The position numbers and the translations under genes were made by a program. A DNA stretch of 64,000 bases from contig NZ_JAUOTO010000013.1 in the NCBI RefSeq assembly GCF_030546645.1, positions 62,001 through 126,000 on the forward strand, given 5' to 3'. The DNA is from Flavitalea plasmicola. Lineage in GTDB: Bacteria; Bacteroidota; Bacteroidia; Chitinophagales; Chitinophagaceae. Each line of letters begins with the position of its first letter. Positions within the stretch are counted from its first letter, which is position 1. The notes beneath the pieces are model-generated. The model did not search any database and was not told the DNA's origin. It saw only the letters and a list, made by a program, of their open reading frames with translations. Of the stretch, positions 34,990-43,300 are shown in pieces.

Positions 34990-36171
34990 CTACGATGTAC
35001 GTTTTAATGTGATCACTGCCACTTCCGGCCACATGCCGATCCGCCCCTTTAATCCCAGGAAGCCGAACCCCCGGTTAACATACAAAAAACGCCCGTTGTT
35101 CCGGTAAAGTCCGGCCCATTGCTTGTACACATATTTGATAGGGCTCCACTTAAAGCCGAACAGCTCGATGCCAAATTGCATGCCATGCGTATGCCCCGAC
35201 AGCGTAAGGTGGACGTGCTGGTGATGATCCAGCGTTACAGCTTCCCAGTGGGAGGGATCATGCGACATAAGGATCTTAAAGGCATCATCAGGCACTTCCG
35301 TGGTGGCCTTCTTTAAGTCCCCGTATTTATGGAAGCCGCCCTTACCCCAATTCTCCACACCTAACAGGGTAATGGATTGTCCATCTTTGAAAAGGGTGAT
35401 CGCCTCATCCAGCAACAGCCGAAAGCCGATCTCGGCGTGGACCTCCTTCAGCCGGTCCAGGTTGTCACGTTTGGCTTCGGGCGTCGCCCATTGAATATAA
35501 TCGCCGTAATCATGATTCCCCAACACGGAAAATTTCCCCATCGGTGCGGTCAATCCGGCAAAAGCTGGTATCCATCTGTCCATTTCAGATGCAAGGTTAT
35601 TCACCAGGTCCCCGGTGAACAAAATAATTTCACTTTGCTGGGCATTCACCAGGTCCAGCCCTTTTTGGACGCCGGCGGCGTTGGTAAAGCTGCCGGAGTG
35701 GACGTCCGTTATCTGTGTAATGGAAAACCCATCGAAAGCCTCGGGCAGATCAGGGAAATAGATCGTTTCACGCCGTACTCGATAAAAATGCCGCCCGCGC
35801 GTAATACCGAACAGCACAAGGAGGAACAGCACGGCGGCCATACCCAGCGTCAATTCGCTTACCCACCACGCCCGCGGCGGAAACCCGCGAAACAGCCGGA
35901 TGATATCTTCCACCAACAAAAAAGGCAGCGAAAACAGACGGGGGATAAATGACAGCAGCATAAGCCCTAACAGCCAGGTAATCAATGTATGCTGGGTACG
36001 GGAGCCGCGCCGGACGTAAATGGCAGCGACTATGCCAATAATTAAGAATAAGTCGATGAGCCAATAAGCCCATAAAAATGCACTGGGATCTACCACGGCT
36101 CTTAGAGCCTGATAAAAGTAGACATCTGCGGCCAGCCAAAGCAGGATGATCAGGGGGAGTCTTTTTGCCAT
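34990..36171 (-). CDS. Membrane-anchored metallophosphoesterase
   Basis: 393 residues. The N-terminal 140 residues hold four hydrophobic segments (LPLIILLWLAADVYFYQALR, AYWLIDLFLIIGIVAAIYV, LITWLLGLMLLSFIP, ELTLGMAAVLFLLVLFGI). The catalytic domain follows with the calcineurin-like metal motifs TDVHSGSF, FTGDLVNN, LGNHDYGDY, MSHDPSHW and LSGHTHGMQFG. The arrangement resembles YkuE/YaeI-type membrane phosphoesterases, which hydrolyse phospholipid-linked pyrophosphates or phosphodiesters. It converges with the TPR gene. The substrate is not determined. Confidence 0.93.
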   Translation of the reverse strand: MAKRLPLIILLWLAADVYFYQALRAVVDPSAFLWAYWLIDLFLIIGIVAAIYVRRGSRTQHTLITWLLGLMLLSFIPRLFSLPFLLVEDIIRLFRGFPPRAWWVSELTLGMAAVLFLLVLFGITRGRHFYRVRRETIYFPDLPEAFDGFSITQITDVHSGSFTNAAGVQKGLDLVNAQQSEIILFTGDLVNNLASEMDRWIPAFAGLTAPMGKFSVLGNHDYGDYIQWATPEAKRDNLDRLKEVHAEIGFRLLLDEAITLFKDGQSITLLGVENWGKGGFHKYGDLKKATTEVPDDAFKILMSHDPSHWEAVTLDHHQHVHLTLSGHTHGMQFGIELFGFKWSPIKYVYKQWAGLYRNNGRFLYVNRGFGFLGLKGRIGMWPEVAVITLKRTS

Positions 36172-36277
36172 TATACAGGGTAGACGATCGACCCCGGGAA
36201 ATATTTTAAAGATTTTTACCTTTTTTCCCGAAAGTTCAGCTGGTGTCTACCCAATAGCCTTCGGAAGGGCATTACCG

Positions 36278-36592
36278 CTACTCCAGCTTCTTTGCGTCAG
36301 CCGATAGGATGCTGTTGATACCCTCCGTCAGCTGTCGTTTTGCCTCGCTAAAGCATTCTTCCGCTTCCTTTTTCGGTGTGCCTTTGATTGCCTGCCTGAT
36401 GGCCGTTTCGATAACAGGCAATGCCTCCCGGACCGGAGAACTTATGCTGGAATAGCTTTGACCCAGGACCTGCAGGATATGCTTGTAGTTCTCATAGGAG
36501 GACATCAGCTTGCGGGCGCCGCTCTGCGAATATTGCAAAGGCAGATTTTCCCGTATCGCCGTAAGTTGAATTTTGACTTCATGACTGGTCAT
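36278..36592 (-). CDS. Small helical protein of unknown function
   Basis: 104 residues, no signal peptide or membrane segment, almost entirely predicted helix (SYENYKHILQVLGQSYSSIS, REALPVIETAIRQAIKG, EEAEC-like stretch KKEAEECFSEAKRQLTEGIN). Not recognised. It lies upstream of and parallel to the metallophosphoesterase with a 106-base gap. Confidence 0.6.
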   Translation of the reverse strand: MTSHEVKIQLTAIRENLPLQYSQSGARKLMSSYENYKHILQVLGQSYSSISSPVREALPVIETAIRQAIKGTPKKEAEECFSEAKRQLTEGINSILSADAKKLE

Positions 36593-36663
36593 TGGCCGTT
36601 TTGCCTAAAGGTAACTTTAATTGCCTCAGTAATCCGGCCCCTTCGCGAATTTGGAAGGAGTAA

Positions 36664-36729
36664 TTACCTTCTCCTGAAAATAAGGAAAAGTATCACAATT
36701 AAAACCAGGGTGCCAATGCCGATGTACAT
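36664..36729 (-). CDS. Single-pass membrane micropeptide (21 residues)
   Basis: The minus strand reads ATG at 36729 to TAA at 36664. The peptide is MYIGIGTLVLIVILFLIF followed by three arginines. It is a short hydrophobic helix with a positively charged C-terminal anchor, so it would insert in the inner membrane with the C-terminus in the cytoplasm. Near-identical tiny proteins starting MYIGIGT are, from memory, seen in other Bacteroidota, usually unannotated because of their size. Function is unknown; stabilising a membrane partner is a common role for such peptides. It lies in an otherwise empty 341-base gap. Confidence 0.55.
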   Translation of the reverse strand: MYIGIGTLVLIVILFLIFRRR

Positions 36730-36933
36730 ATGATTAGAATTTTATGATGACGCGTTTTTCGCAATTCACTACCTAAGTAAATGATAAAAAAGCGTGCCAC
36801 ACATATAAATCGCTTAATATGGATGGAAAAGCCCGTAGAGGTGTTTATTCATAAATCTTTCAAGTGTTGATCGGGAATATTCTCTACACTAGTTCAAAAT
36901 ACCATTATTTTTGGCAGGATTAACTCATCCTAT

Positions 36934-39438
36934 ATGAACTCACCGTTTTTGAAAAAAGCGCTGCCTCATGTCATAGCTATTGTTGTTTTTTTCATCGTTG
37001 CCGTTGTGTTTTGCAAGCCTGCCCTGGAAGGGATGGTGGTCAACCAGCATGATACGCTGGGCTATAAAGGCGAGGCGCAGCAGTCGTTTGAGTACAGAGA
37101 AAAATACGGGCATTTCCCTTTATGGACAGAGAGCATGTTTGGCGGTATGCCGGCGTATACCATTGCGCTGGAGCAGCAAAGTCCGATATCATTAGGTTGG
37201 CTGTCTTACCCGCTGATGCTGGGGTTGCCGGCGCCCATCAGCTATTTCTTCCTGGCATGTGTATGTTTCTATATCCTTTCACAGGTATTGCGTATCAATC
37301 CCTGGGTCGGCGTATTGGCAGCCCTCGCCTATGCATATGCCACCTATGATCCCGTCATCATCGCCGTAGGGCATGTCACCAAGATGCTGGCCATTGCTTA
37401 TGCTCCGGGGGTCATCGCCAGCCTGCTGCTCCTCTATCAGCGGCGATGGCTCTGGGGCGCGGCACTCTTCGTCTGCTTCTCTTATTTCCAGGTCAGCACC
37501 CAGCACTTGCAGGTGGTGTATTATACGTTGATCAGCGCAGGCTTCCTCACTATATATTATCTCATCGACAGCTGGAGGAAGAAAGAAGAAGTGAAGCCAT
37601 TATTCATCGGAATGGCCATTGCGGCAGGCGCCTTCGGCATTGGTTTTGGCGCCTACGCCGTATCCAATTTGCCGACGAATGAATATGCCCGGGAAACGAT
37701 GCGCGGCGGAAGGACAGAGTTGACGGGCAGTAATGCAGGTAAAACGATGAGCAAAGGCGGGCTCAGCCCTGAATATGCGTTTTTGTGGAGCTATGGTATA
37801 GGAGAGACATTCAATCTGCTGGTTCCGAATGCGCAGGGACCCGGGTTTCTCGGCAGGGCCGTAACGGGCAATTCGAAATTTGTCGACAAGATGACGGAAG
37901 TCGGGGTGCCGGAAGACCAGGCCCTCGCCATCGAAAATAAATATAGCTATTGGGGCAATCAACCCGGTACTGCAGGTCCGGCCTATATGGGTGCCGTCTG
38001 CTGGATGCTGTTCATTCTCGGGGTGGTATTTGTAAAAGGCTGGCAAAAATGGTGGCTGGTAAGCATCACCATCGTAGGTATCGTACTGGCCTGGGGCAAG
38101 AACTTTTCCGCCGTCAATGATCTCCTGCTTTACCATCTTCCATTCTACAATAAGTTCAGGGCCCCCACCATTGCCATGGTGCTGCCGCAATTCGGGATAT
38201 CCTTATTGGGTGCACTGGGCCTGAATGCGCTTATCCGCAGCCAGGAGTCGGCCGGCATCCTCTGGAAGAAGTTCGAAAAGGCGATGATCATCACGGCAGG
38301 CCTGCTGGCGGTGACGGCAGGCTATTATTTCACGGCCGGCTATAAGAGCGACGCCGATGCCATGATCCAGCAAAGCTTTGTACAGATGGCATCCAGAGGG
38401 CAGCAGACACCACAGATGCACCAGCAGGCTAACGAGCTCGCCAGCTCGCTGATGAGCGGCATACGGGCAGACAGACAGTCGATATTCGGCAGCGACTTGC
38501 TGCGTACCTTTATACTCATAGCCCTGGCGGCGACGCTTATCGCCCGGTACCTGAAAGGCAAATACAAGCAGCAGGCGCTACTCTTGACCGGATTGCTGGT
38601 ACTCAGTTCCTTCGATCTCCTGGCGGTAGGTAGTCGCTATCTCAATCAGGAAAGCTTTGTCGATCCGACGGAATATGAAAGCCAGATGGCGCCCACGACA
38701 GCCAACACACGTATAAAAGCCGATCCCGAAAAGAATTTCAGGGTGTTCGACCAGACGCCCGGTGATCCCTTCCAGGATTCCCATGCCTCTTACCATCACA
38801 ATTCCGTCGGCGGGTATAGCCCCGCCAAATTAGGTCTTTACCAGGACCTCATCGAAAATCAGCTGACAAAAGGAAATATGCAAGTGTTCAATATGCTGAA
38901 CACAAAATACTTCATCCAGCCCGGAGGCAACGGGCAGCCCGAGGCAAGGCTCAACCCCGGCGCCTTTGGTCCCTGCTGGCTCGTGAAAAGCATCCACTAC
39001 GTGAAGGACGGTAACGAGGAAATGAAAGCCCTGGATAGCGTGAACGTCCGTGATACCGCCATTATCCAACAACAATATCAACCCCTGGTGAAATTCCAAC
39101 CCGTAGAAGATTCCACGGCAAAGATCCAGTTGGTGGCAAACCTGAACGACAAGATCACCTACAAGTTCTCCGCAAAGACCAATCAATTCGCCGTCTTTAG
39201 CGAGATCTACTACGACAAGGGTTGGATTGCTTTTATAGATGGCAACAAGGCCGATGTTATCCGCGTAGACTATGTTCTCCGGGGTATGCCCATCCCGGCG
39301 GGAGATCACGCCATCGAGTTCCGCTTCGAGCCGAAGTCCTATTATTTAGGCAACAAGATCACCACCTGGTGCAGTATCCTGGGCTACCTGCTGCTGATCA
39401 CGGCCATCGTAGTGACGATCAGAAAAAAAAGCTTCTAA
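36934..39438 (+). CDS. YfhO-type polytopic membrane protein
   Basis: 834 residues. About 12 membrane segments occupy residues 10-480 and 515-580 (for example VIAIVVFFIVAVVFCKPALE, VGVLAALAYAYATYDPVIIA, LALAATLIARYLKG-like helices near 525) and a final one ends the protein (CSILGYLLLITAIVVTIRKK). Early conserved residues VVNQHDTLGYKGE and PLWTESMFGGMPAYT match the YfhO family. These are GT-C-like glycosyltransferases proposed to decorate lipoteichoic acid in Gram-positives; in Bacteroidota the acceptor is unknown. The C-terminal periplasmic domain (DKGWIAFIDGNKADVIRVDY) fits the family. Monocistronic. Confidence 0.88.
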   Translation: MNSPFLKKALPHVIAIVVFFIVAVVFCKPALEGMVVNQHDTLGYKGEAQQSFEYREKYGHFPLWTESMFGGMPAYTIALEQQSPISLGWLSYPLMLGLPAPISYFFLACVCFYILSQVLRINPWVGVLAALAYAYATYDPVIIAVGHVTKMLAIAYAPGVIASLLLLYQRRWLWGAALFVCFSYFQVSTQHLQVVYYTLISAGFLTIYYLIDSWRKKEEVKPLFIGMAIAAGAFGIGFGAYAVSNLPTNEYARETMRGGRTELTGSNAGKTMSKGGLSPEYAFLWSYGIGETFNLLVPNAQGPGFLGRAVTGNSKFVDKMTEVGVPEDQALAIENKYSYWGNQPGTAGPAYMGAVCWMLFILGVVFVKGWQKWWLVSITIVGIVLAWGKNFSAVNDLLLYHLPFYNKFRAPTIAMVLPQFGISLLGALGLNALIRSQESAGILWKKFEKAMIITAGLLAVTAGYYFTAGYKSDADAMIQQSFVQMASRGQQTPQMHQQANELASSLMSGIRADRQSIFGSDLLRTFILIALAATLIARYLKGKYKQQALLLTGLLVLSSFDLLAVGSRYLNQESFVDPTEYESQMAPTTANTRIKADPEKNFRVFDQTPGDPFQDSHASYHHNSVGGYSPAKLGLYQDLIENQLTKGNMQVFNMLNTKYFIQPGGNGQPEARLNPGAFGPCWLVKSIHYVKDGNEEMKALDSVNVRDTAIIQQQYQPLVKFQPVEDSTAKIQLVANLNDKITYKFSAKTNQFAVFSEIYYDKGWIAFIDGNKADVIRVDYVLRGMPIPAGDHAIEFRFEPKSYYLGNKITTWCSILGYLLLITAIVVTIRKKSF

Positions 39439-39479
39439 CGATGGCGAGGTCCATTCATCGTACGGGGCCGGATACAGCG

Positions 39480-40175
39480 TTATTGCGGGCTGATCGTGAT
39501 GGTGGCCGCGGCACTGGCAAACGTGTCGATAGCCATGGGCTCCGGAAAATACAGGGCCCGGTATTCCAATGTGCCGCCATCAGGGAAATGGGCGAACTCC
39601 GCAAAACCATTTTGCGCATTGACAGGTACTGTCGTATCGCGACTTACGCCATCCATGTCCGTGTAGTAAGCGCGGGCGCCGACCAGTCCTCCAAGAGGGT
39701 CATAAGCACCCCATACCACCATGCCGGCATGATCATCCGTGATAGCAGAGGATGCCACCGGGATATTCAGCAAAGAGGCTTCATAGTCCGCTCCGTACGC
39801 TCTTGCGGTGATATAGGTGGTGACGGAATGATCACCTTTCGCATCATAGGTAAATACTTCGAAATTATAGGCTCCTTCAGCCAGGCCATCGATAATGGTA
39901 TTGACAGTGTCTACGCCCGATGTCCGTTTCAGCAGAAGGTCTGACGAGTCGACATGCCCGTTCCAGAATATTCTTGCACCCACCACCGTTGGGTCAGCCT
40001 GGACGAGGAAATGCAACTGTATCCGGTTGCGGCCCGGAAAAGCCTGTAAAGAGTCCGGCTTGCCGGGGTAGATCTCTTCCCCGCCAGCGGTGTATTTTTT
40101 ATAGTTGTTGGCCTTTATACAGGAAGTCCAGACACCCACCGTAATAAGCAGGATCAGTATAAGAACATTTTTCAT
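39480..40175 (-). CDS. DUF4998 surface lipoprotein of the fucosidase locus
   Basis: 231 residues from the ATG at 40175 (MKNVLILILLITVGVWTSC); the longer frame upstream overlaps the preceding gene and lacks a signal. The lipobox is VWTSC. The mature sequence (YTAGGEEIYPGKPDSLQAFP, GRNRIQLHFLVQADPTVVGA, LAEGAYNFEVFTYDAKGDHS) matches DUF4998, two fibronectin-III-like domains found in SusCD loci. It probably helps bind glycan on the cell surface. It is the last gene of the minus-strand locus, starting 11 bases after the previous stop. Confidence 0.87.
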   Translation of the reverse strand: MKNVLILILLITVGVWTSCIKANNYKKYTAGGEEIYPGKPDSLQAFPGRNRIQLHFLVQADPTVVGARIFWNGHVDSSDLLLKRTSGVDTVNTIIDGLAEGAYNFEVFTYDAKGDHSVTTYITARAYGADYEASLLNIPVASSAITDDHAGMVVWGAYDPLGGLVGARAYYTDMDGVSRDTTVPVNAQNGFAEFAHFPDGGTLEYRALYFPEPMAIDTFASAAATITISPQ

Positions 40176-40185
40176 GAGCTGTTTT

Positions 40186-41373
40186 TTAATAAGTGCCCCA
40201 GAAGGAGATTTCCGCAATGTTGGCGGCATTCATCGACCAGGTAGAGAATATTTTGATACGTATATAGCGGGCAGGTGGTACATCCAGTGAAACGTTCATC
40301 TGTTCCCCCGCCACAGCGGCATCGATATCTGCCTGGCTGTCTTGTGTTTCGGGCAGCCCTGAGGGTTTGATGATCTGATGTGAAAGCACCTTGAACCAGC
40401 TGTTGTCCCAGCTGCCGTCGGGATTGGGATGGGTGGAGCCCCATATCTCGAACACTCTGAGATTGTTCTGGGCATAGATCCAATCTGTCGACTGGCGTTG
40501 CCACAGCGCGCATCGGCTGAGCTTCACCGTCTTTCCCATGTCGAACGTGATCCATACAGGCCATCCCCCGGAGGGTACGGGCTGTGAGTGCCAGATGCTC
40601 CAATCGCCGATTGAATTGTCCCAGAGATTTGGCATGGGCAGGCCCCAGTCGTATTGTATATCGCCGGGCAGGTCCAATTCGCTGAATGTGCCTTTATCCA
40701 CGAACTTTTCATAATAGGGCGACAGAAAGACGGTCAGCGTATCGCTGTGGTTACCATACTGGTCTTTTATGAAAACGCCGAACTTCCGGCGTGCCGTGTC
40801 AAAACCGTGAACGGCGAAACTATCCGTCCAGGCATTGGTATAATGGTTGTTCACCGCCGTATACTTACCTGTGCTGTCGTTGCTGCAGGTGACGATGACG
40901 ATATGGGCGGTGTCGGGATTGGTGAACAGGATATTGATGCCTCCAAAATCCGCCTTTACGGTAAGGCTGCGGAATACCCGCATCACGGGCGGCAGCGTAG
41001 GGTTCACCGTAACCACCACAGGGTCTGACTTCACCTCGCCTCTTGTCACGGCATAGAGACTTACCTGGTGCGGCAGTGTATCCGGAAAGCCTAGTACTTG
41101 CAAGGAATTGTTATAGTAAGAGGCTTTCACCTGCTGTACATCACCGGGACTTCTGTCGAAAGTGGCCAGGACATACAGCAGCCCGTCACTGTTCGGCAAC
41201 GAATAGGTCAGCTCCGCACCGCCAGGAAGGTTCTTCACCTGCACATTCGCAACAGGAGCAGGTTTGGGCCCTCCGGGCACCGTCGGATCGTGGGTTTCTT
41301 TTTTACAGGCACACAGGATCAGGAGCCATAAGAGCCCTCCTGTAAAAATGCCTTGGGTGTATTTGGATCGCAT
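40186..41373 (-). CDS. DUF4959/DUF5126/DUF5000 surface glycan-binding lipoprotein
   Basis: 395 residues. The lipobox is LILCAC (about Cys22). First comes DUF4959 (VKNLPGGAELTYSLPNSDGL, LYVLATFDRSPGDVQQVKAS), then DUF5126 (GGINILFTNPDTAHIVIVTC), then a discoidin-like DUF5000 with aromatic binding-site residues (NSIGDWSIWHSQPV, WPVWITFDMGKTVKLSRCAL, PARYIRIKIFSTWSMNAANI). Proteins of this layout are surface glycan-binding partners of SusC/SusD. It follows the SusD gene by 21 bases in the same operon. Confidence 0.9.
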   Translation of the reverse strand: MRSKYTQGIFTGGLLWLLILCACKKETHDPTVPGGPKPAPVANVQVKNLPGGAELTYSLPNSDGLLYVLATFDRSPGDVQQVKASYYNNSLQVLGFPDTLPHQVSLYAVTRGEVKSDPVVVTVNPTLPPVMRVFRSLTVKADFGGINILFTNPDTAHIVIVTCSNDSTGKYTAVNNHYTNAWTDSFAVHGFDTARRKFGVFIKDQYGNHSDTLTVFLSPYYEKFVDKGTFSELDLPGDIQYDWGLPMPNLWDNSIGDWSIWHSQPVPSGGWPVWITFDMGKTVKLSRCALWQRQSTDWIYAQNNLRVFEIWGSTHPNPDGSWDNSWFKVLSHQIIKPSGLPETQDSQADIDAAVAGEQMNVSLDVPPARYIRIKIFSTWSMNAANIAEISFWGTY

Positions 41374-41394
41374 GGATTTGCTATTTTGAAAGGC

Positions 41395-43284
41395 TTACCA
41401 GCCCGGGTTTTGTAAAATGTTGGGATTGATGGTCACATCCTGTACCGCCAGGGGCCACAGGTATTGGCGAGGTTGGAAAATTTGGGTATACAATATCTTG
41501 CGGCGATAGTAGAAGTTGGGGTCCGCTTGGGTGACATCCCATCCTACCACTTGTTTATTCCACTCCGTGATCGCCGTCTTCCAGCGCAGCAGGTCCCAGA
41601 ACCGTGACCCTTCGAAGGCAAGCTCGATCCCCCGCTCCTGACGGATGATATCACGCAGCCCACTCTGTGTCTGGAACTTGGAAGGATTGTTGGAATACTG
41701 TGTCCAGGCGTCCTGTACAGCTGGCAGCCCGGCCCTTGCCCTGATCAGATTGAGGTATTGATATATATCGCTGGATGGACCGTCCGCCTCGTTCAGCGCC
41801 TCTGCATACAGCAGGTAAAGGTCCGCCAGCCTCATCTCCGGCCACGGATAGTCGTCGGTAGTGACGCTCTGCCCATCCTGGATGACATAATTCCAATTCA
41901 CCAGCTTCTTGGTGAAATAGCCCGTTATGGAATACCCGGACGTGTTCTTCTGCGATTGCGATTGTCCCATTTTTGCCTGGATCCCCCACATCTGGTTGGC
42001 CATGAAATATTGCGAGCCGTCGAAGGCCATGTCCGCATAGAAGCGTGGCTCCCGGTCGAAATTGATGGTGGCCGTTTGATAGCCCGACTGGAGGTAGTAA
42101 TTTTCCGAGTCCACAGCAGTCCGCAGGGAATAACGGTCCGCATAGTTATAGGTAATGTCTTCGTTGATAGGCACCCCATGCATGGAATAGAACAGCTCCA
42201 CCATTTTCATCGTGGGTGCCAGCTGCGCCTGCGGCACCTGGTTGGCTAGCCGGCTGGGATCCAGCCGGGGTATGCAAAGGGTCTGCATACTGGTAGCGCC
42301 GTTACCATCCCATGCAGAAGGACGGCTGTTTGGATTACCCCAGATGGTTTCTGAGTTCCATTTCTGGCATATGGCATTGCGAATGCTCATTTCCGTGTTC
42401 AGGACATCAGGCAGGGTGATCAGGCTGTTGCTGAACTTGTACAGCTTGACACCTGCCGTATTGCACGCCTGAATGGCGGCAAGGCAGGCATCGGCGGCGC
42501 GTTGCCATTTGGCAGGCTGTGAGGTGGGGTTGAAAAAGGGCTTTCCGTCCAGTGCTTTAAAGGAACCATAATCCGTGTTGCCATTGAACAACGGGCTCGC
42601 AGCTGTCACCAGCACACGGGCTTTTATCGAAAGGGCGATGGGACGTGTGATGCGTCCCAGCTCGCTGCTCTGATCCGCAATGGTCAACGGCAGGCGGCTG
42701 GCTGCCGTATCCAGCAGCCGGCATATATAGTTGACGGCAGAATCCACGGTGACCCGTTTGATCTTCATTTCGTCGATGCCCGCGGATATCGGCAGGTTCT
42801 TCTCCACGATGGGGATAGGGCCATACTGGCGCAGCAGGAGCCAGTGATAATAAGCCTTCAGAAAGGTGACTTCCGCTACCCACCGGGTTTTTTCATAGGG
42901 CTCCAGGTCCACAACATGATCTATGTTATCCAAAAAAATATTGCAGTCGCGCAGCGCATTGAACATATTGCCCCAGATGCTCATCAGGGGACCGTTGGAA
43001 TTCTGCTGCCCCATGGCTATATGGATCGGGTCCTGGCTGGTATTCTGGAAATAAGGGCTTTGCCAGACCTCATCGCCTGCGCCAAACGCAGGATTATTGT
43101 TGTACGACCCATCGTTCGGCAGGTAGCTATAGCAGGTGAACAGATATTTTATGGCTTCCTGACGTAGGGTAAAGGCATTATTGATGGTGGCGACATCGTC
43201 GGGAACGATATTGATGTATTTTTTGCACCCCGGCAGCTGCGCTAGTCCGCAGGCAATAAATAAAGTTATGATGAGATTTTTCAT
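41395..43284 (-). CDS. SusD/RagB-family nutrient-binding outer-membrane lipoprotein
   Basis: 629 residues from the ATG at 43284; an open extension upstream overlaps the SusC gene and is not family sequence. The lipoprotein signal is MKNLIITLFIACGLAQLPGC. The helical TPR-like scaffold (EVTFLKAYYHWLLLRQYGPI, PITIADQ-type helix near 245) and the C-terminal hallmark (RLADLYLLYAEALNEADGPS, LRDIIRQERGIELAFEGSRF, WDLLRWKTAI) identify the family. It caps the SusC channel and captures the oligosaccharide. It is located 16 bases after susC in one operon. Confidence 0.96.
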   Translation of the reverse strand: MKNLIITLFIACGLAQLPGCKKYINIVPDDVATINNAFTLRQEAIKYLFTCYSYLPNDGSYNNNPAFGAGDEVWQSPYFQNTSQDPIHIAMGQQNSNGPLMSIWGNMFNALRDCNIFLDNIDHVVDLEPYEKTRWVAEVTFLKAYYHWLLLRQYGPIPIVEKNLPISAGIDEMKIKRVTVDSAVNYICRLLDTAASRLPLTIADQSSELGRITRPIALSIKARVLVTAASPLFNGNTDYGSFKALDGKPFFNPTSQPAKWQRAADACLAAIQACNTAGVKLYKFSNSLITLPDVLNTEMSIRNAICQKWNSETIWGNPNSRPSAWDGNGATSMQTLCIPRLDPSRLANQVPQAQLAPTMKMVELFYSMHGVPINEDITYNYADRYSLRTAVDSENYYLQSGYQTATINFDREPRFYADMAFDGSQYFMANQMWGIQAKMGQSQSQKNTSGYSITGYFTKKLVNWNYVIQDGQSVTTDDYPWPEMRLADLYLLYAEALNEADGPSSDIYQYLNLIRARAGLPAVQDAWTQYSNNPSKFQTQSGLRDIIRQERGIELAFEGSRFWDLLRWKTAITEWNKQVVGWDVTQADPNFYYRRKILYTQIFQPRQYLWPLAVQDVTINPNILQNPGW

Positions 43285-43300
43285 GATCTTCTTTTTGTTG

